Notes: generated by a model from the letters alone, not told the origin. A DNA stretch of 39,922 nucleotides from Mycobacterium intermedium (GCF_002086275.1 NZ_MVHT01000062.1:1-39922); one strand, 5' to 3'; positions 1 to 8,079 are shown, counted from the first letter of the stretch. Numbers and translations: made by a program.

Positions 1-276
1 GGCCAGCCGCCAGCGGGCGCGCCGGGAGGTTACTCGGCTCCCGGCTACAGCGCGCCCCCGCCGCCTCCCCCCGGATACGGTTACGGCGCGCCGGGTTTGG
101 GCGGCGCACCCGGCGGAGGATACGGCCCTAACTTCAACGTCGGAGACGCCTTCAGTTGGGCCTGGAACAAGTTCACCCAGCACTGGGCGGCGGGGGAGGC
201 GGATAGCCGGGAGCACTGTGCCTTCCGCCGCTCTCCGGGTCGGGTGTACCTGAATAATCTGGTGGCTGGCTCATAG
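1..276 (+). pseudogene. Truncated 5' part of a Pro/Gly-rich membrane protein (Rv2560-like), broken at about 185
   Basis: The frame is open from the window edge. It reads a Pro/Gly/Tyr-rich segment followed by FNVGDAFSWAWNKFTQHWA, which closely matches FSVGEAFNWAWNTFTKNA at the start of the membrane domain of the intact gene at 452-1513. At about position 185 the similarity stops just before the first membrane helix. The frame then runs, as antisense, through DNA that encodes the N-terminus of a related gene on the other strand, and ends at TAG 274-276. The gene is therefore a fragment fused to foreign sequence, not a complete protein. Its true start is left of the window. A short chimeric protein could still be translated, but without any membrane helix it would lack the family's core. 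Confidence 0.6.
173..274 (-). pseudogene. N-terminal remnant (33 codons) of a duplicated Rv2560-like gene
   Basis: From ATG at 274 the minus strand reads MSQPPDYSGTPDPESGG, then RHSAPGYPPPPPP, and stops at TGA 175-173. This nearly repeats the first 25 or so residues of the intact minus-strand gene starting at 1513 (MSQPPEYPGNPDPQSG). The upstream DNA, including the AAGGACGG ribosome-binding region, is also duplicated. The coding similarity ends where it meets the plus-strand fragment, so two gene beginnings lie head-on. It is a relic of a duplication followed by a deletion or inversion. Confidence 0.6.
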
Positions 277-440
277 CCGTCCTTATTCGGTTTCGTAGCG
301 CACGCGGAACTAAGCAACCCGGAACTTAGCAAATTCGCATCCGGAAAGCGCGTATTGGCGTCGCCAAATTCGAGCCGGATGTGTTGTCCGAAAGTCTGTT
401 TGACCTGCCCGGCGAAGCAAGTCGACCGTCCCGGCCTAAC
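187..440. repeat. Left copy of a degenerate direct repeat (right copy about 1436-1735)
   Basis: The segment repeats, in the same orientation, the DNA between the Rv2560-like gene start and the start of rarA. Shared landmarks include gtggctggctcatagccgtc, ggaacttagcaaa and gtctgtttgacct (391-403 here, 1683-1695 in the other copy). The left copy is about 35-45 bases shorter in the middle and has many substitutions. It even carries the first codons of rarA (LFDLPGE in the rarA frame). This points to an old tandem duplication with the intact minus-strand gene lying between the two copies. Confidence 0.7.
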
Positions 441-451
441 GGCCGCAGCGG

Positions 452-1513
452 TCAACCCTGGTAGGGCTGCTGCGGGGGGTACTGCTGTGGCGGGTACTGC
501 TGCGGAGGCTGGTACGGCTGCGGCGGCCCCGACACAGGCGCCGGAACAACGTTGCCGCCAGAGAGGCGCCGGTAGGTGTAGGTCATGATCAGCAGCGACA
601 CCGGAATGGAGATGAGGCCGCCGACGCAGACCGCGTTGCCCACAATTCCGACCGCCACGACCACCAAGTAGGCCAGCAGGGCACTGCCGAGATTCCGATT
701 GATCGTGCTGAAGCTGGCCTTCAACGCGTCAACGGGCGCCAAGGATCGATCGACGACGAACGGGATGGTGAACAACGAGAAGAAAAGGAAAATGATGCCG
801 GGGAGAACGCACAGCGCGTAGCCGACAGAGGTGCCGATGGAAACCAGGAGTGCGGCAACGATCACCGAGCCCAAATTGCGCGGAGGCTGGAGGAACGAAC
901 TGATGCTCACCGGTTGCCCGTCGGCGAGGGCAAGGGCTCCGGAGACGAACGCGGCCTGTATATAGAAAAACGCCAAGAAGAAGAAGAAGCCGAAGAGCGC
1001 CCACGTAAACAGGAAACCGAATCCGAAAAGCGTAGAAGCGCCGCCAGATTCGTCGACTGAGGAGCCGCCGGCCACAACCGCGAACAAGACCATGTACAGC
1101 ACGATGCTGATGACTGCCATCGCCGCCCCATAAATGAGCATCGGAACGATGAGGGCCAGCGCGTTCTTGGTGAATGTGTTCCACGCCCAGTTGAATGCCT
1201 CACCCACACTGAACGGGCTCCCGCCGGGCGCTTGGGCATAGCTCGCGGGCGGTTGGCCGTAGCTGGGGGGTGGCGGAGGTTGGCTGTAGCCGGGGGCCGC
1301 GTAACCGCCGGGGGCGTCACCTGGCGGTTGGCTCGAAGACTGGCCAGGAGGCGGACCGTAGCCGGGCGGCGGTGGTGGCGGGGCGCCGTAACCGGGCGGA
1401 GGCGGGGGAGGAGCACCGTAACCCTGAGGTGAGGGCGGCGGCGGATAGCCGGGAGCGCTGTGCCTTCCGCTCTGAGGATCGGGGTTGCCTGGATATTCTG
1501 GTGGCTGGCTCAT
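452..1513 (-). CDS. Proline/glycine-rich multi-pass membrane protein (Rv2560-like)
   Basis: Protein of 353 residues. The first 110 or so residues are a Pro/Gly/Tyr/Gln-rich cytoplasmic-type tail with repeated PPPPPPGYG. Next comes a conserved amphipathic start (FSVGEAFNWAWNTFTKNA), then about five or six hydrophobic helices, and a short C-terminal tail of QQYPPQQYPP repeats. This matches the Rv2560 family, which lies divergent to the rarA-like gene in M. tuberculosis as here. The start at ATG 1513 has AAGGACGG just upstream and is copied in the duplicated remnant; a longer frame up to 1735 runs into the rarA leader and is unlikely. Function is unknown. The compositional bias resembles tails that mediate protein-protein contact, but that is inference. 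Confidence 0.85.
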   Translation of the reverse strand: MSQPPEYPGNPDPQSGRHSAPGYPPPPSPQGYGAPPPPPPGYGAPPPPPPGYGPPPGQSSSQPPGDAPGGYAAPGYSQPPPPPSYGQPPASYAQAPGGSPFSVGEAFNWAWNTFTKNALALIVPMLIYGAAMAVISIVLYMVLFAVVAGGSSVDESGGASTLFGFGFLFTWALFGFFFFLAFFYIQAAFVSGALALADGQPVSISSFLQPPRNLGSVIVAALLVSIGTSVGYALCVLPGIIFLFFSLFTIPFVVDRSLAPVDALKASFSTINRNLGSALLAYLVVVAVGIVGNAVCVGGLISIPVSLLIMTYTYRRLSGGNVVPAPVSGPPQPYQPPQQYPPQQYPPQQPYQG

Positions 1514-1671
1514 AGCCGTCCTTAGTCGCTCGGTAGAGCATGCGGAACCTAGCAACCGGAACTTAGCAAATGAGCGCCCAAAAAGCGCGCATTGCAGGCC
1601 ATTACTTGTGCCGAACTCCGCTAGATCCCCGCCGGCCGCAGCTGTCGGACTCGCGTGGTATGCCTGATGTC

Positions 1672-3024
1672 GTGTCCGACGGTCTGTTTGACCTACCCGG
1701 CGAATCGAATATGACCGACCCCGGCCTTGGCGCACCGTTGGCTGCGACCGCCGGGTCTCCGCTGGCGGTGCGCATGCGTCCGGCGTCGTTGGACGAAGTG
1801 GTGGGACAAGATCACCTGCTCGCGCCCGGCTCGCCGATGCGCCGGCTGGTCGAGGGATCGGGCGTGGCGTCGGTCATCCTCTACGGCCCGCCGGGCAGCG
1901 GCAAAACAACTCTGGCGTCCTTGATCTCGCAGGCGACCGGACGCCGGTTCGAGGCGCTGTCGGCGTTGTCCGCGGGGGTGAAGGACGTACGCACGGTAAT
2001 CGACAAGGCCCGTACCGGAGTGATTCACGGCGAGCAGACCGTGTTGTTCATCGACGAGGTGCACCGCTTCTCCAAGACCCAGCAGGACGCCCTGTTGTCA
2101 GCCGTGGAAAACCGGGTGGTCCTGTTGGTCGCGGCCACCACCGAAAACCCCTCGTTTTCGGTGGTCGCGCCGCTGCTGTCGCGGTCGCTGATCCTGCAGC
2201 TGCGCCCCCTCACCGCCGACGACATCCGCACGGTGGTGCAACGCGCGATTGACGACCCGCGGGGGCTGGCCGGGCGAGTCCAGGTCACGCCCGAGGCCGT
2301 CGATCTACTGGTACAACTGGCCGCCGGGGACGCCCGCCGCGCGTTGACGGCACTGGAGGTCGCGGCCGAGGCGACCGAGCACGTCAGCGTCGAGACCATC
2401 GAGCAGTCGCTGGACAGGGCCGCGGTCCGCTATGACCGCGACGGCGACCAGCACTACGACGTCATCAGCGCGTTCATCAAATCGGTGCGCGGTTCCGACG
2501 TCGACGCCGCGCTGCACTATCTGGCCCGCATGCTGGTCGCGGGGGAAGATCCCCGGTTCATCGCCCGCCGGTTGATGATCCTGGCCAGCGAGGACATCGG
2601 CATGGCGGACCCGACCGCGCTGCCGTTGGCGGTCGCCGCGGCCCAGACGGTGCAGCTGATCGGCCTGCCCGAGGCTCAGCTGACCTTGGCGCACGCGACC
2701 GTCCACCTGGCCACCGCCCCGAAGTCCAATGCGGTGACCACGGCGCTGGGCGCCGCCATGAACGACATCAAGGCCGGCAAGGCCGGTCTGGTGCCCGCAC
2801 ACCTTCGGGATGGGCACTATTCGGGGGCCGCCGGGTTGGGTAACGCCCAGGGTTACAAGTACGCCCACGACTACCCCGATGGCGTTGTCGCGCAACAGTA
2901 TCCACCGGATGAGCTGGTGGGTGTGGATTACTACCGCCCCGCCGGCCGCGGGGTGGAACGAGAGATCGGCGGCCGGCTCGATCGGCTGCGGGCCATCATT
3001 CGAAGCAAGCGAGGGCGGGCATGA
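1672..3024 (+). CDS. rarA: RarA/MgsA-type replication-associated AAA+ ATPase (Rv2559c-like)
   Basis: AAA+ ATPase of 450 residues related to the clamp-loader family, which acts at stalled replication forks. Visible features are the RMRPASLDEVVGQDHLL opening, Walker A GPPGSGKTT (about residues 72-80), Walker B FIDEVHRF, an ATTENPSF sensor-1 segment, and the C-terminal tetramerisation region with AEDIGMADP-like and KSNAV..A..DI motifs. The GTG start at 1672 gives VSDGLFDLPG, close to the M. tuberculosis length from memory; ATG 1660 and ATG 1711 are in-frame alternatives, and none has a strong ribosome-binding site. The N-terminal GLFDLP could be a sliding-clamp-binding peptide, by analogy with other RarA proteins (inference). 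The stop overlaps the next start (ATGA). Confidence 0.93.
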   Translation: MSDGLFDLPGESNMTDPGLGAPLAATAGSPLAVRMRPASLDEVVGQDHLLAPGSPMRRLVEGSGVASVILYGPPGSGKTTLASLISQATGRRFEALSALSAGVKDVRTVIDKARTGVIHGEQTVLFIDEVHRFSKTQQDALLSAVENRVVLLVAATTENPSFSVVAPLLSRSLILQLRPLTADDIRTVVQRAIDDPRGLAGRVQVTPEAVDLLVQLAAGDARRALTALEVAAEATEHVSVETIEQSLDRAAVRYDRDGDQHYDVISAFIKSVRGSDVDAALHYLARMLVAGEDPRFIARRLMILASEDIGMADPTALPLAVAAAQTVQLIGLPEAQLTLAHATVHLATAPKSNAVTTALGAAMNDIKAGKAGLVPAHLRDGHYSGAAGLGNAQGYKYAHDYPDGVVAQQYPPDELVGVDYYRPAGRGVEREIGGRLDRLRAIIRSKRGRA

Positions 3025-3356
3025 AAACCTTCACCGACGAAGAAATGCGTCAACTGCTGCCCACCGCGAAGCCCTACACCGTCGCCATCCTCAAGCAGGG
3101 GCCGAGGTTCGGTGAGGCCGAAGCGCCCGCGCTCATCTGGGAACACGGGCGAAGAAACTTCGCGCTGCGCGACGACGGCGTCCTTACGGTGGTGCTGCCG
3201 ACCACCGATGGGTCGAAGGTCTGTGGCATCGGGGTATTCGCCGAGTCGGTCGAGCGCACCATCGCGATCATGGACGACGACCCCGGGGTGGCGGCCGGGA
3301 TCTTCACCTACGAGGTGCACCCTTGCATCGGCTTCCCCGGGGACGCGCTGCGCTAA
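3021..3356 (+). CDS. YCII-like small protein coupled to rarA
   Basis: Protein of 111 residues starting at ATG 3021, overlapping the rarA stop by 4 nt, so translation is likely coupled. The order EHGRRNFALRDDG, then VCGIGVFAES, and finally DDPGVAAGIFTYEVHP resembles the YCII/dimeric alpha-beta-barrel fold, whose members have a conserved His near the first strand and a DP...G...YEVHP end. No signal peptide or membrane segment is seen. YCII-like proteins have few proven activities, so I name a fold only. Pairing with rarA may be operon convenience rather than a shared role. Confidence 0.75.
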   Translation: MKTFTDEEMRQLLPTAKPYTVAILKQGPRFGEAEAPALIWEHGRRNFALRDDGVLTVVLPTTDGSKVCGIGVFAESVERTIAIMDDDPGVAAGIFTYEVHPCIGFPGDALR

Positions 3357-3359
3357 GCC

Positions 3360-3544
3360 GCGCCGAACGTCACGCTGGCGCGGCTCTCGACGGTCAACGT
3401 CGCGCTGGCGTGACGCTCGACGACGCTAGCCCGGCGACGCTAGCCCGGCGACGCTAGCCCGGCGACGCCCTCCAGCTGCGCCGAACGTCACGCTGGCGCG
3501 GCTCTCGACGGTCAACGTCGCGCTGGCGTGACGCTCGACGACGC
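3360..3544. repeat. Nested repeats: two 67-bp copies around a 14-bp x 3.4 tandem repeat
   Basis: A 67-bp unit at 3360-3426 is repeated without change at 3478-3544. Each unit is built of two imperfect halves that start aacgtc(a/g)cgctggcg. Between the copies lies cgacgctagcccgg, present three times in a row (3421-3462) plus six bases. The segments gtcacgc (3369-3375) and gcgtgac (3409-3415) are complementary, so each unit can fold. It fills the gap between two convergent genes and could act as a two-way terminator. No gene is seen here. Confidence 0.85.
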
Positions 3545-3577
3545 CGACGACCGGCCGCGCCGACGCCCGAGCCGGGC

Positions 3578-4201
3578 TCAGACCAGCTCGGGCACCCGCA
3601 AGCGGGCGATCGCCAATTCGAACTCCATCACGTCGATGACCTCAGCACCCAGATCCCGGACCCGCCGGCTGCGCAGTTCGGTCGCCTCGTCGCGGTTACG
3701 GGCCATGGCGTCGAGGCTGTCGAACGTCGAGCAGGAGACCGCGCGCCGGGTGGACGGGTGGTCGACCATCATGCTGGCGCTGCAGAACCCCTCGAGGCGC
3801 TCCAGCTCGGGCAGCACGCAAGTGCGGTAGAAGTCCAGGGAGCGTCCCAGCTGATCCGGCACCACCTTCAACCAGGTGGCTCGCACGCAGGCGCCCTCGT
3901 GCGACGGATGGTCGCGGTGCATGAGGGCGATCTCCCATTCCTCGACCCGGGAGCTGCCGTCGAACATCAGTCCCATGCGGTCGCGGATGGGGGCGACGTG
4001 CTCGGCGCTGGCCCGCATCGATTCCAGGGACTCCCATGCGCTGGTGGCTATGCAGACGCCTGACTGCCGGTCGACCAGGAGCGACAGCCCGACGCAGCCG
4101 TCGAGCTCTTGCAGGGACGGCATCACGACATTTCGAACATGCGCAATTCCGATGTCGACTGACGAGGGTTGCGCCTGGATGGTGGTTGAGCGCGCGTACA
4201 C
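3578..4201 (-). CDS. Rv2557/Rv2558-type protein with two antibiotic-monooxygenase-like barrels
   Basis: Protein of 207 residues from GTG 4201, which has a strong AAGGAGG (minus strand, 4216-4210) eight bases upstream. An in-frame TTG at 4294 would add 31 residues (KVFGGTGGATGA region); that longer form matches the M. tuberculosis Rv2558 annotation as I remember it but has no ribosome-binding site. The two halves look alike: each has a VMPSLQELDGCVG or VLPELERLEGFCS segment, a DRQSG or DHPSTR segment and an A.SAWESLE or SCSTFDSLD segment. This fits tandem dimeric alpha-beta barrels. The M. tuberculosis relatives are reported to be starvation-induced; the biochemical role is unknown. Only one copy is present here, where M. 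tuberculosis has two adjacent genes. Confidence 0.85.
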   Translation of the reverse strand: MYARSTTIQAQPSSVDIGIAHVRNVVMPSLQELDGCVGLSLLVDRQSGVCIATSAWESLESMRASAEHVAPIRDRMGLMFDGSSRVEEWEIALMHRDHPSHEGACVRATWLKVVPDQLGRSLDFYRTCVLPELERLEGFCSASMMVDHPSTRRAVSCSTFDSLDAMARNRDEATELRSRRVRDLGAEVIDVMEFELAIARLRVPELV

Positions 4202-4238
4202 GATCGGCCCCTCCTTGCAGGGAAGTCGGGGCGGCGCC

Positions 4239-4254
4239 CCGGTGGCGCCACCGG
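4239..4254. promoter_or_regulatory. 16-bp perfect palindrome upstream of the Rv2558-like start
   Basis: ccggtggcgccaccgg is its own reverse complement. It lies about 40 bases upstream of the preferred GTG start of the minus-strand gene and about 105 bases upstream of the divergent YjbQ-like gene. A second palindromic stretch (ggggcggcgcccc, 4228-4240) overlaps it. It could be an operator or an mRNA leader hairpin. If translation starts at 4294 it is simply coding sequence. Confidence 0.4.
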
Positions 4255-4358
4255 TCCCACCAAATACCTTCCTCTTACCGCTGCGCCGTGGCAATGATGC
4301 TTGGGGGTTCTTGTATTGGATTGGCAGGCCGATAAGCCCCCACCGTAGGCTTGATCAG

Positions 4359-4760
4359 GTGCAGACCGATGTTCTGGATGTGGACACGTCGCGGCGCCGC
4401 ATCGTCGATCTGACCGACGCGGTCCGCGGGTTCTGCTTTTCCCTTGGCGACGGGCTGTGCAACGTCTTCATCCCGCACGCCACGGCGGGCGTGGCGATCA
4501 TCGAGACCGGCGCCGGTTCCGACGACGATTTGGTCGACACGCTGGAAAGACTGCTGCCCCGCGACGACCGCTACCGTCATTCGCACGGGTCGAAGGGGCA
4601 CGGCGCCGACCATGTGCTGCCGGCGCTGGTCGCGCCGTCGGTGACCGTGCCGGTGACGGCGGGCGAGCTGATGCTGGGTACCTGGCAAAGCATCGTCCTG
4701 GTCGATCTCAACCGGGATAACCCCCGGCGCTCCGTACGACTTAGCTTTATGGCGGGCTAG
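4359..4760 (+). CDS. YjbQ/UPF0047 family protein (Rv2556c-like)
   Basis: Protein of 133 residues from GTG 4359. The family signature is clear: VDTSRRRIVDLTDAV near the start, HATAGVAIIETG in the middle and HSHGSKGHGADHVLPAL, with His residues that bind metal in this fold. It ends with LGTWQSIVLVDLNRDNPR, also typical. Some UPF0047 members show thiamine-phosphate synthase activity in vitro, but the cellular role is not settled. The length fits the family's usual 130-140 residues. Longer in-frame sequence upstream overlaps the divergent gene and is rejected. No clear ribosome-binding site was seen. It may be co-transcribed with alaS, which starts 82 nt later. Confidence 0.85.
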   Translation: MQTDVLDVDTSRRRIVDLTDAVRGFCFSLGDGLCNVFIPHATAGVAIIETGAGSDDDLVDTLERLLPRDDRYRHSHGSKGHGADHVLPALVAPSVTVPVTAGELMLGTWQSIVLVDLNRDNPRRSVRLSFMAG

Positions 4761-4771
4761 AAAATACGCCG

Positions 4772-4805
4772 TTAGACAAACCTCTGATACTGCGGCTAAT
4801 AGGCT
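4772..4805 (+). promoter_or_regulatory. Possible promoter of alaS
   Basis: In the 82-nt gap before alaS, ttagac (4772-4777) lies 19 bases before taatag (4797-4802), overlapping taggct (4800-4805), which fits the mycobacterial TANNNT -10 pattern. This would start transcription about 30 nt before the GTG. The match is weak. Confidence 0.3.
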
Positions 4806-4842
4806 GGCAGTCGACCCCGTATCGAATTAAAGGAAGCGAACA

Positions 4843-7548
4843 GTGCAGACACACGAGATCAGGAAGCGGTTCCTTGATCATTTCGTGAAGGCGGGTCACA
4901 CCGAGGTGCCCAGCGCCTCGGTCATCCTGGACGACCCGAACCTGTTGTTCGTCAATGCGGGGATGGTTCAGTTCGTGCCGTTCTTTCTGGGGCAACGCAC
5001 ACCGCCGTACACGAGGGCAACCAGCATCCAGAAGTGCATCCGCACCCCGGACATCGACGAGGTGGGCATCACCACCCGGCACAACACGTTCTTCCAGATG
5101 GCCGGGAACTTTTCGTTCGGCGACTATTTCAAGCGCGGAGCCATCGAGCTGGCCTGGGACCTGCTGACCAACCCTGTCTCCGAGGGTGGCTACGGCCTGG
5201 ACCCGAACAGGCTGTGGGCCACGGTCTACCTCGACGACGACGAGGCCGCGGGGTTGTGGCAGGAGATCGCCGAGCTGCCCCCCGAGCGGATCCAGCGCCG
5301 CGGCATGGCCGACAACTACTGGTCGATGGGCATCCCCGGACCCTGTGGTCCGTCATCGGAGATCTACTACGACCGGGGGCCCGAGTTCGGCCCCGAGGGC
5401 GGACCGATCGTCAACGAGGACCGCTACCTCGAGGTCTGGAACCTGGTGTTCATGCAGAACGAGCGGGGCGAGGGGACCAACAAAGAGGACTACGAGATCC
5501 TGGGTCCGCTGCCGCGCAAGAACATCGACACCGGGATGGGTGTCGAGCGCATCGCCCTGGTGCTGCAAGACGTACACAATGTCTACGAGACCGACCTGCT
5601 GCGCCCGGTGATCGACCTGGTGGCCGAGCGTGCGCCCCGACCCTATGACGTGGGAAACCACGCCGACGACGTGCGGTACCGCATCATCGCCGACCACACC
5701 CGCACCGCCGCGATCCTGATCGGCGATGGCGTCAGCCCCGGCAACGACGGCCGCGGCTACGTGCTGCGCCGGTTGCTGCGCCGGGTCATTCGATCCGCCA
5801 AGCTGCTGGGCATCGAAGATCCGGTCGTCGGTGACCTGATGGCCACCGTCCGCGACTCGATGGGGCCGTCCTATCCCGAGCTGGTCACCGACTTCGAGCG
5901 GATCAACCGCATCGCGGTCGCCGAGGAAACGGCGTTCAACCGGACTCTGGCGTCCGGCTCCAAGCTGTTCGAGGACGTCGCCAAAGCAACGAAATCCGCT
6001 GGCACAAAAGTCGTTTCGGGCTCGGATGCGTTCACGTTGCACGACACCTACGGCTTCCCGATCGAGCTCACCCTCGAGATGGCGAACGAGGCCGGCCTGA
6101 CCGTTGACGAGGCCGGCTTCCGCGAGCTGATGGCCGAGCAGCGGCAGCGCGCGAAGGCGGACGCCGCCGCGCGCAAGCACGCGCATGCCGACCTGACCGC
6201 CTACCGCGAGTTGGTCGACGCCGGCCCCACCGAGTTCACCGGGTTCGACGAATTGACGTCCCAGGCAAAGATTCTGGGCATCTTCGTCGACGGCCAGCGG
6301 GTTCCGGTGGTGGCGCACACCGATGCCGTCGCGGCCGACCGGGTGGAGCTCATCCTGGACCGCACGCCGCTGTACGCCGAGTCGGGCGGGCAGATCGCCG
6401 ACGCGGGAACCATCACCGGTACCGGCGCGAGCGCCAGCGCCAAGGCCGCCGTCACCGACGTGCAGAAGATCGCCAAAACCGTTCACGTGCACCGGGTCAA
6501 CGTGGAATCGGGCGAGTTCGTCGAGGGCGACACCGTCGTCGCCGCGGTGGACCCGGGCTGGCGCAAGGGTGCGACCCAAGGTCACTCGGGCACCCACATG
6601 GTGCACGCCGCGCTGCGCCAGGTGTTGGGACCCAATGCCGTGCAGGCCGGATCGCTGAACCGGCCGGGCTATCTGCGGTTCGACTTCAACTGGCAGGGAC
6701 CGCTGACCGAAGAGCAGCGCATCCAGATCGAAGAAGTCACCAACGAGGCTGTGCAGGCCGACTTCGAGGTGCACACTTTCACCGAGCAGCTCGACAAAGC
6801 CAAGGCGATGGGAGCGATGGCCTTGTTCGGCGAGTCCTACCCGGACCAGGTGCGGGTGGTGGAGATCGGCGGACCGTTCTCGCTGGAGCTGTGCGGTGGC
6901 ACGCACGTGCACAACTCGGCGCAGATCGGTCCCGTCACCATCCTGGGCGAGTCGTCGATCGGCTCTGGTGTGCGCCGGGTCGAGGCCTACGTCGGACTGG
7001 ATTCCTTCCGTCACCTGGCCAAGGAGCGCGCCCTGATGGCCGGGCTCGCGTCGACGCTGAAGGTGCCGTCCGAAGAGGTACCCGGCCGGGTGGCCAATCT
7101 GGTGGAACGCCTCAAGGCCGCCGAGAAGGAACTCGAGCGCATGCGCCAGGCCAATGCCCGGGCTGCGGCCGCCAACGCTGCCGCCGGCGCCGAGCGCATC
7201 GGTAACGTGCGTCTGGTGGCGCAACGGATGTCAGCCGGGATGACCGCCGCCGACTTGCGCTCCCTGGTGGGCGACATCCGCGGCAAGCTCGGCAGCGATC
7301 CCGCGGTGGTCGCGTTGATCGCCGAGGGGGAGAACCAGAGCGTGCCGTACGCCGTTGGCGCCAATCCCGCCGCCCAGGACCTCGGGCTCAACGCCAACGA
7401 GCTGGTCCAGCAGCTGGCCATGGCGGTGGAAGGTCGCGGCGGCGGCAAGGCTGATCTGGCGCAGGGCTCGGGCAAGAATCCGGCCGGCATCGACGCCGCA
7501 CTCGATGCGGTCCGTGCCAAGGTCACGGCGATAGCGCGGGTTGGTTGA
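4843..7548 (+). CDS. alaS: Alanyl-tRNA synthetase
   Basis: Class II synthetase of 901 residues that attaches alanine to tRNA-Ala in the cytoplasm. It begins MQTHEIRKRFLDHFVKAGHTEVP and contains the motif-1/2 region with CIRTPDIDEVG and HNTFFQMAGNFSFGDYFK. The editing domain carries HSGTH (H581, H585) and CGGTH (C684, H688), the zinc ligands that clear mischarged Ser and Gly. The C-terminal coiled coil (ERLKAAEKELERMR) and the DHHA1-like end with GGGKADLAQGSG are present. GTG 4843 is preceded by aaaggaa at good spacing. The stop abuts the ruvX start with no gap. Confidence 0.98.
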   Translation: MQTHEIRKRFLDHFVKAGHTEVPSASVILDDPNLLFVNAGMVQFVPFFLGQRTPPYTRATSIQKCIRTPDIDEVGITTRHNTFFQMAGNFSFGDYFKRGAIELAWDLLTNPVSEGGYGLDPNRLWATVYLDDDEAAGLWQEIAELPPERIQRRGMADNYWSMGIPGPCGPSSEIYYDRGPEFGPEGGPIVNEDRYLEVWNLVFMQNERGEGTNKEDYEILGPLPRKNIDTGMGVERIALVLQDVHNVYETDLLRPVIDLVAERAPRPYDVGNHADDVRYRIIADHTRTAAILIGDGVSPGNDGRGYVLRRLLRRVIRSAKLLGIEDPVVGDLMATVRDSMGPSYPELVTDFERINRIAVAEETAFNRTLASGSKLFEDVAKATKSAGTKVVSGSDAFTLHDTYGFPIELTLEMANEAGLTVDEAGFRELMAEQRQRAKADAAARKHAHADLTAYRELVDAGPTEFTGFDELTSQAKILGIFVDGQRVPVVAHTDAVAADRVELILDRTPLYAESGGQIADAGTITGTGASASAKAAVTDVQKIAKTVHVHRVNVESGEFVEGDTVVAAVDPGWRKGATQGHSGTHMVHAALRQVLGPNAVQAGSLNRPGYLRFDFNWQGPLTEEQRIQIEEVTNEAVQADFEVHTFTEQLDKAKAMGAMALFGESYPDQVRVVEIGGPFSLELCGGTHVHNSAQIGPVTILGESSIGSGVRRVEAYVGLDSFRHLAKERALMAGLASTLKVPSEEVPGRVANLVERLKAAEKELERMRQANARAAAANAAAGAERIGNVRLVAQRMSAGMTAADLRSLVGDIRGKLGSDPAVVALIAEGENQSVPYAVGANPAAQDLGLNANELVQQLAMAVEGRGGGKADLAQGSGKNPAGIDAALDAVRAKVTAIARVG

Positions 7549-8079
7549 GTGATCGAATCAGCGCATCGCTCGCCCCATCGGCCGGGCGACACAGACCAGA
7601 CGCCCGACCCGGCGCCGGGGAGGGGTCGTCGGCTAGGGATCGACGTGGGCAAAGTGCGCATCGGCGTGGCGGCCAGCGACCCCGACGGCATCCTCGCCAC
7701 GCCGGTAGAAACGGTGCGTCGCGACCGGTCCGGCAAGCATGTGCGCCGGCTGGCCACGCTGGTCTCGCAGTTCGAGGCGGTGGAAGTCATCGTCGGGTTG
7801 CCCCGCACCCTGGCCGACCGGATCGGCCCGGCGGCGCAGGACGCCACCGAGGTGGCGGAGGCGCTGGGCCAGCGCATCGCGCCGATTCCCGTGCGGCTCT
7901 TCGACGAGCGCCTGACCACCGTCACCGCCCAGCGGTCGCTGCGCGACGCCGGCGTCCGCGCCAGGGACCAGCGCGCGGTCATCGACCAGGCCGCCGCAGT
8001 GGCAATCCTGCAGGGGTGGCTGGACCAACGTCGGAGCATGGCCGCCGCAGCGGAGACGGGCGAGGCCGCCGATGATTGA
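7549..8079 (+). CDS. ruvX: Holliday junction resolvase-like protein RuvX/YqgF
   Basis: Protein of 176 residues with an RNase H fold (Rv2554c-like). An N-terminal disordered extension of about 28 residues precedes the first strand LGIDVGKVRIGVA, whose Asp is the first acidic catalytic residue. VEVIVGLPRTL, RLFDERLTTVTA with its conserved Asp and Glu, and the final IDQAAAVAILQGWL segment complete the family pattern. Family members are linked to pre-16S rRNA processing, with resolvase activity also proposed. GTG 7549 directly follows the alaS stop, and the end overlaps mltG by 8 nt, implying one transcript. Confidence 0.92.
   Translation: MIESAHRSPHRPGDTDQTPDPAPGRGRRLGIDVGKVRIGVAASDPDGILATPVETVRRDRSGKHVRRLATLVSQFEAVEVIVGLPRTLADRIGPAAQDATEVAEALGQRIAPIPVRLFDERLTTVTAQRSLRDAGVRARDQRAVIDQAAAVAILQGWLDQRRSMAAAAETGEAADD

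Noticed and set aside
452..1735. Longer 427-residue version of the Rv2560-like protein
   Set aside because: The extra 74 residues run through the divergent promoter region and rarA start; ATG 1513 has a ribosome-binding site and is copied in the duplicate.
3360..3544. CRISPR array
   Set aside because: There are only two long copies, the 14-bp units have no spacers, and no cas gene is present.
5353..7224. 623-codon open frame antisense to alaS
   Set aside because: It lies wholly opposite a highly conserved gene and shows only GC-driven His/Arg/Gly composition with no recognisable domain.
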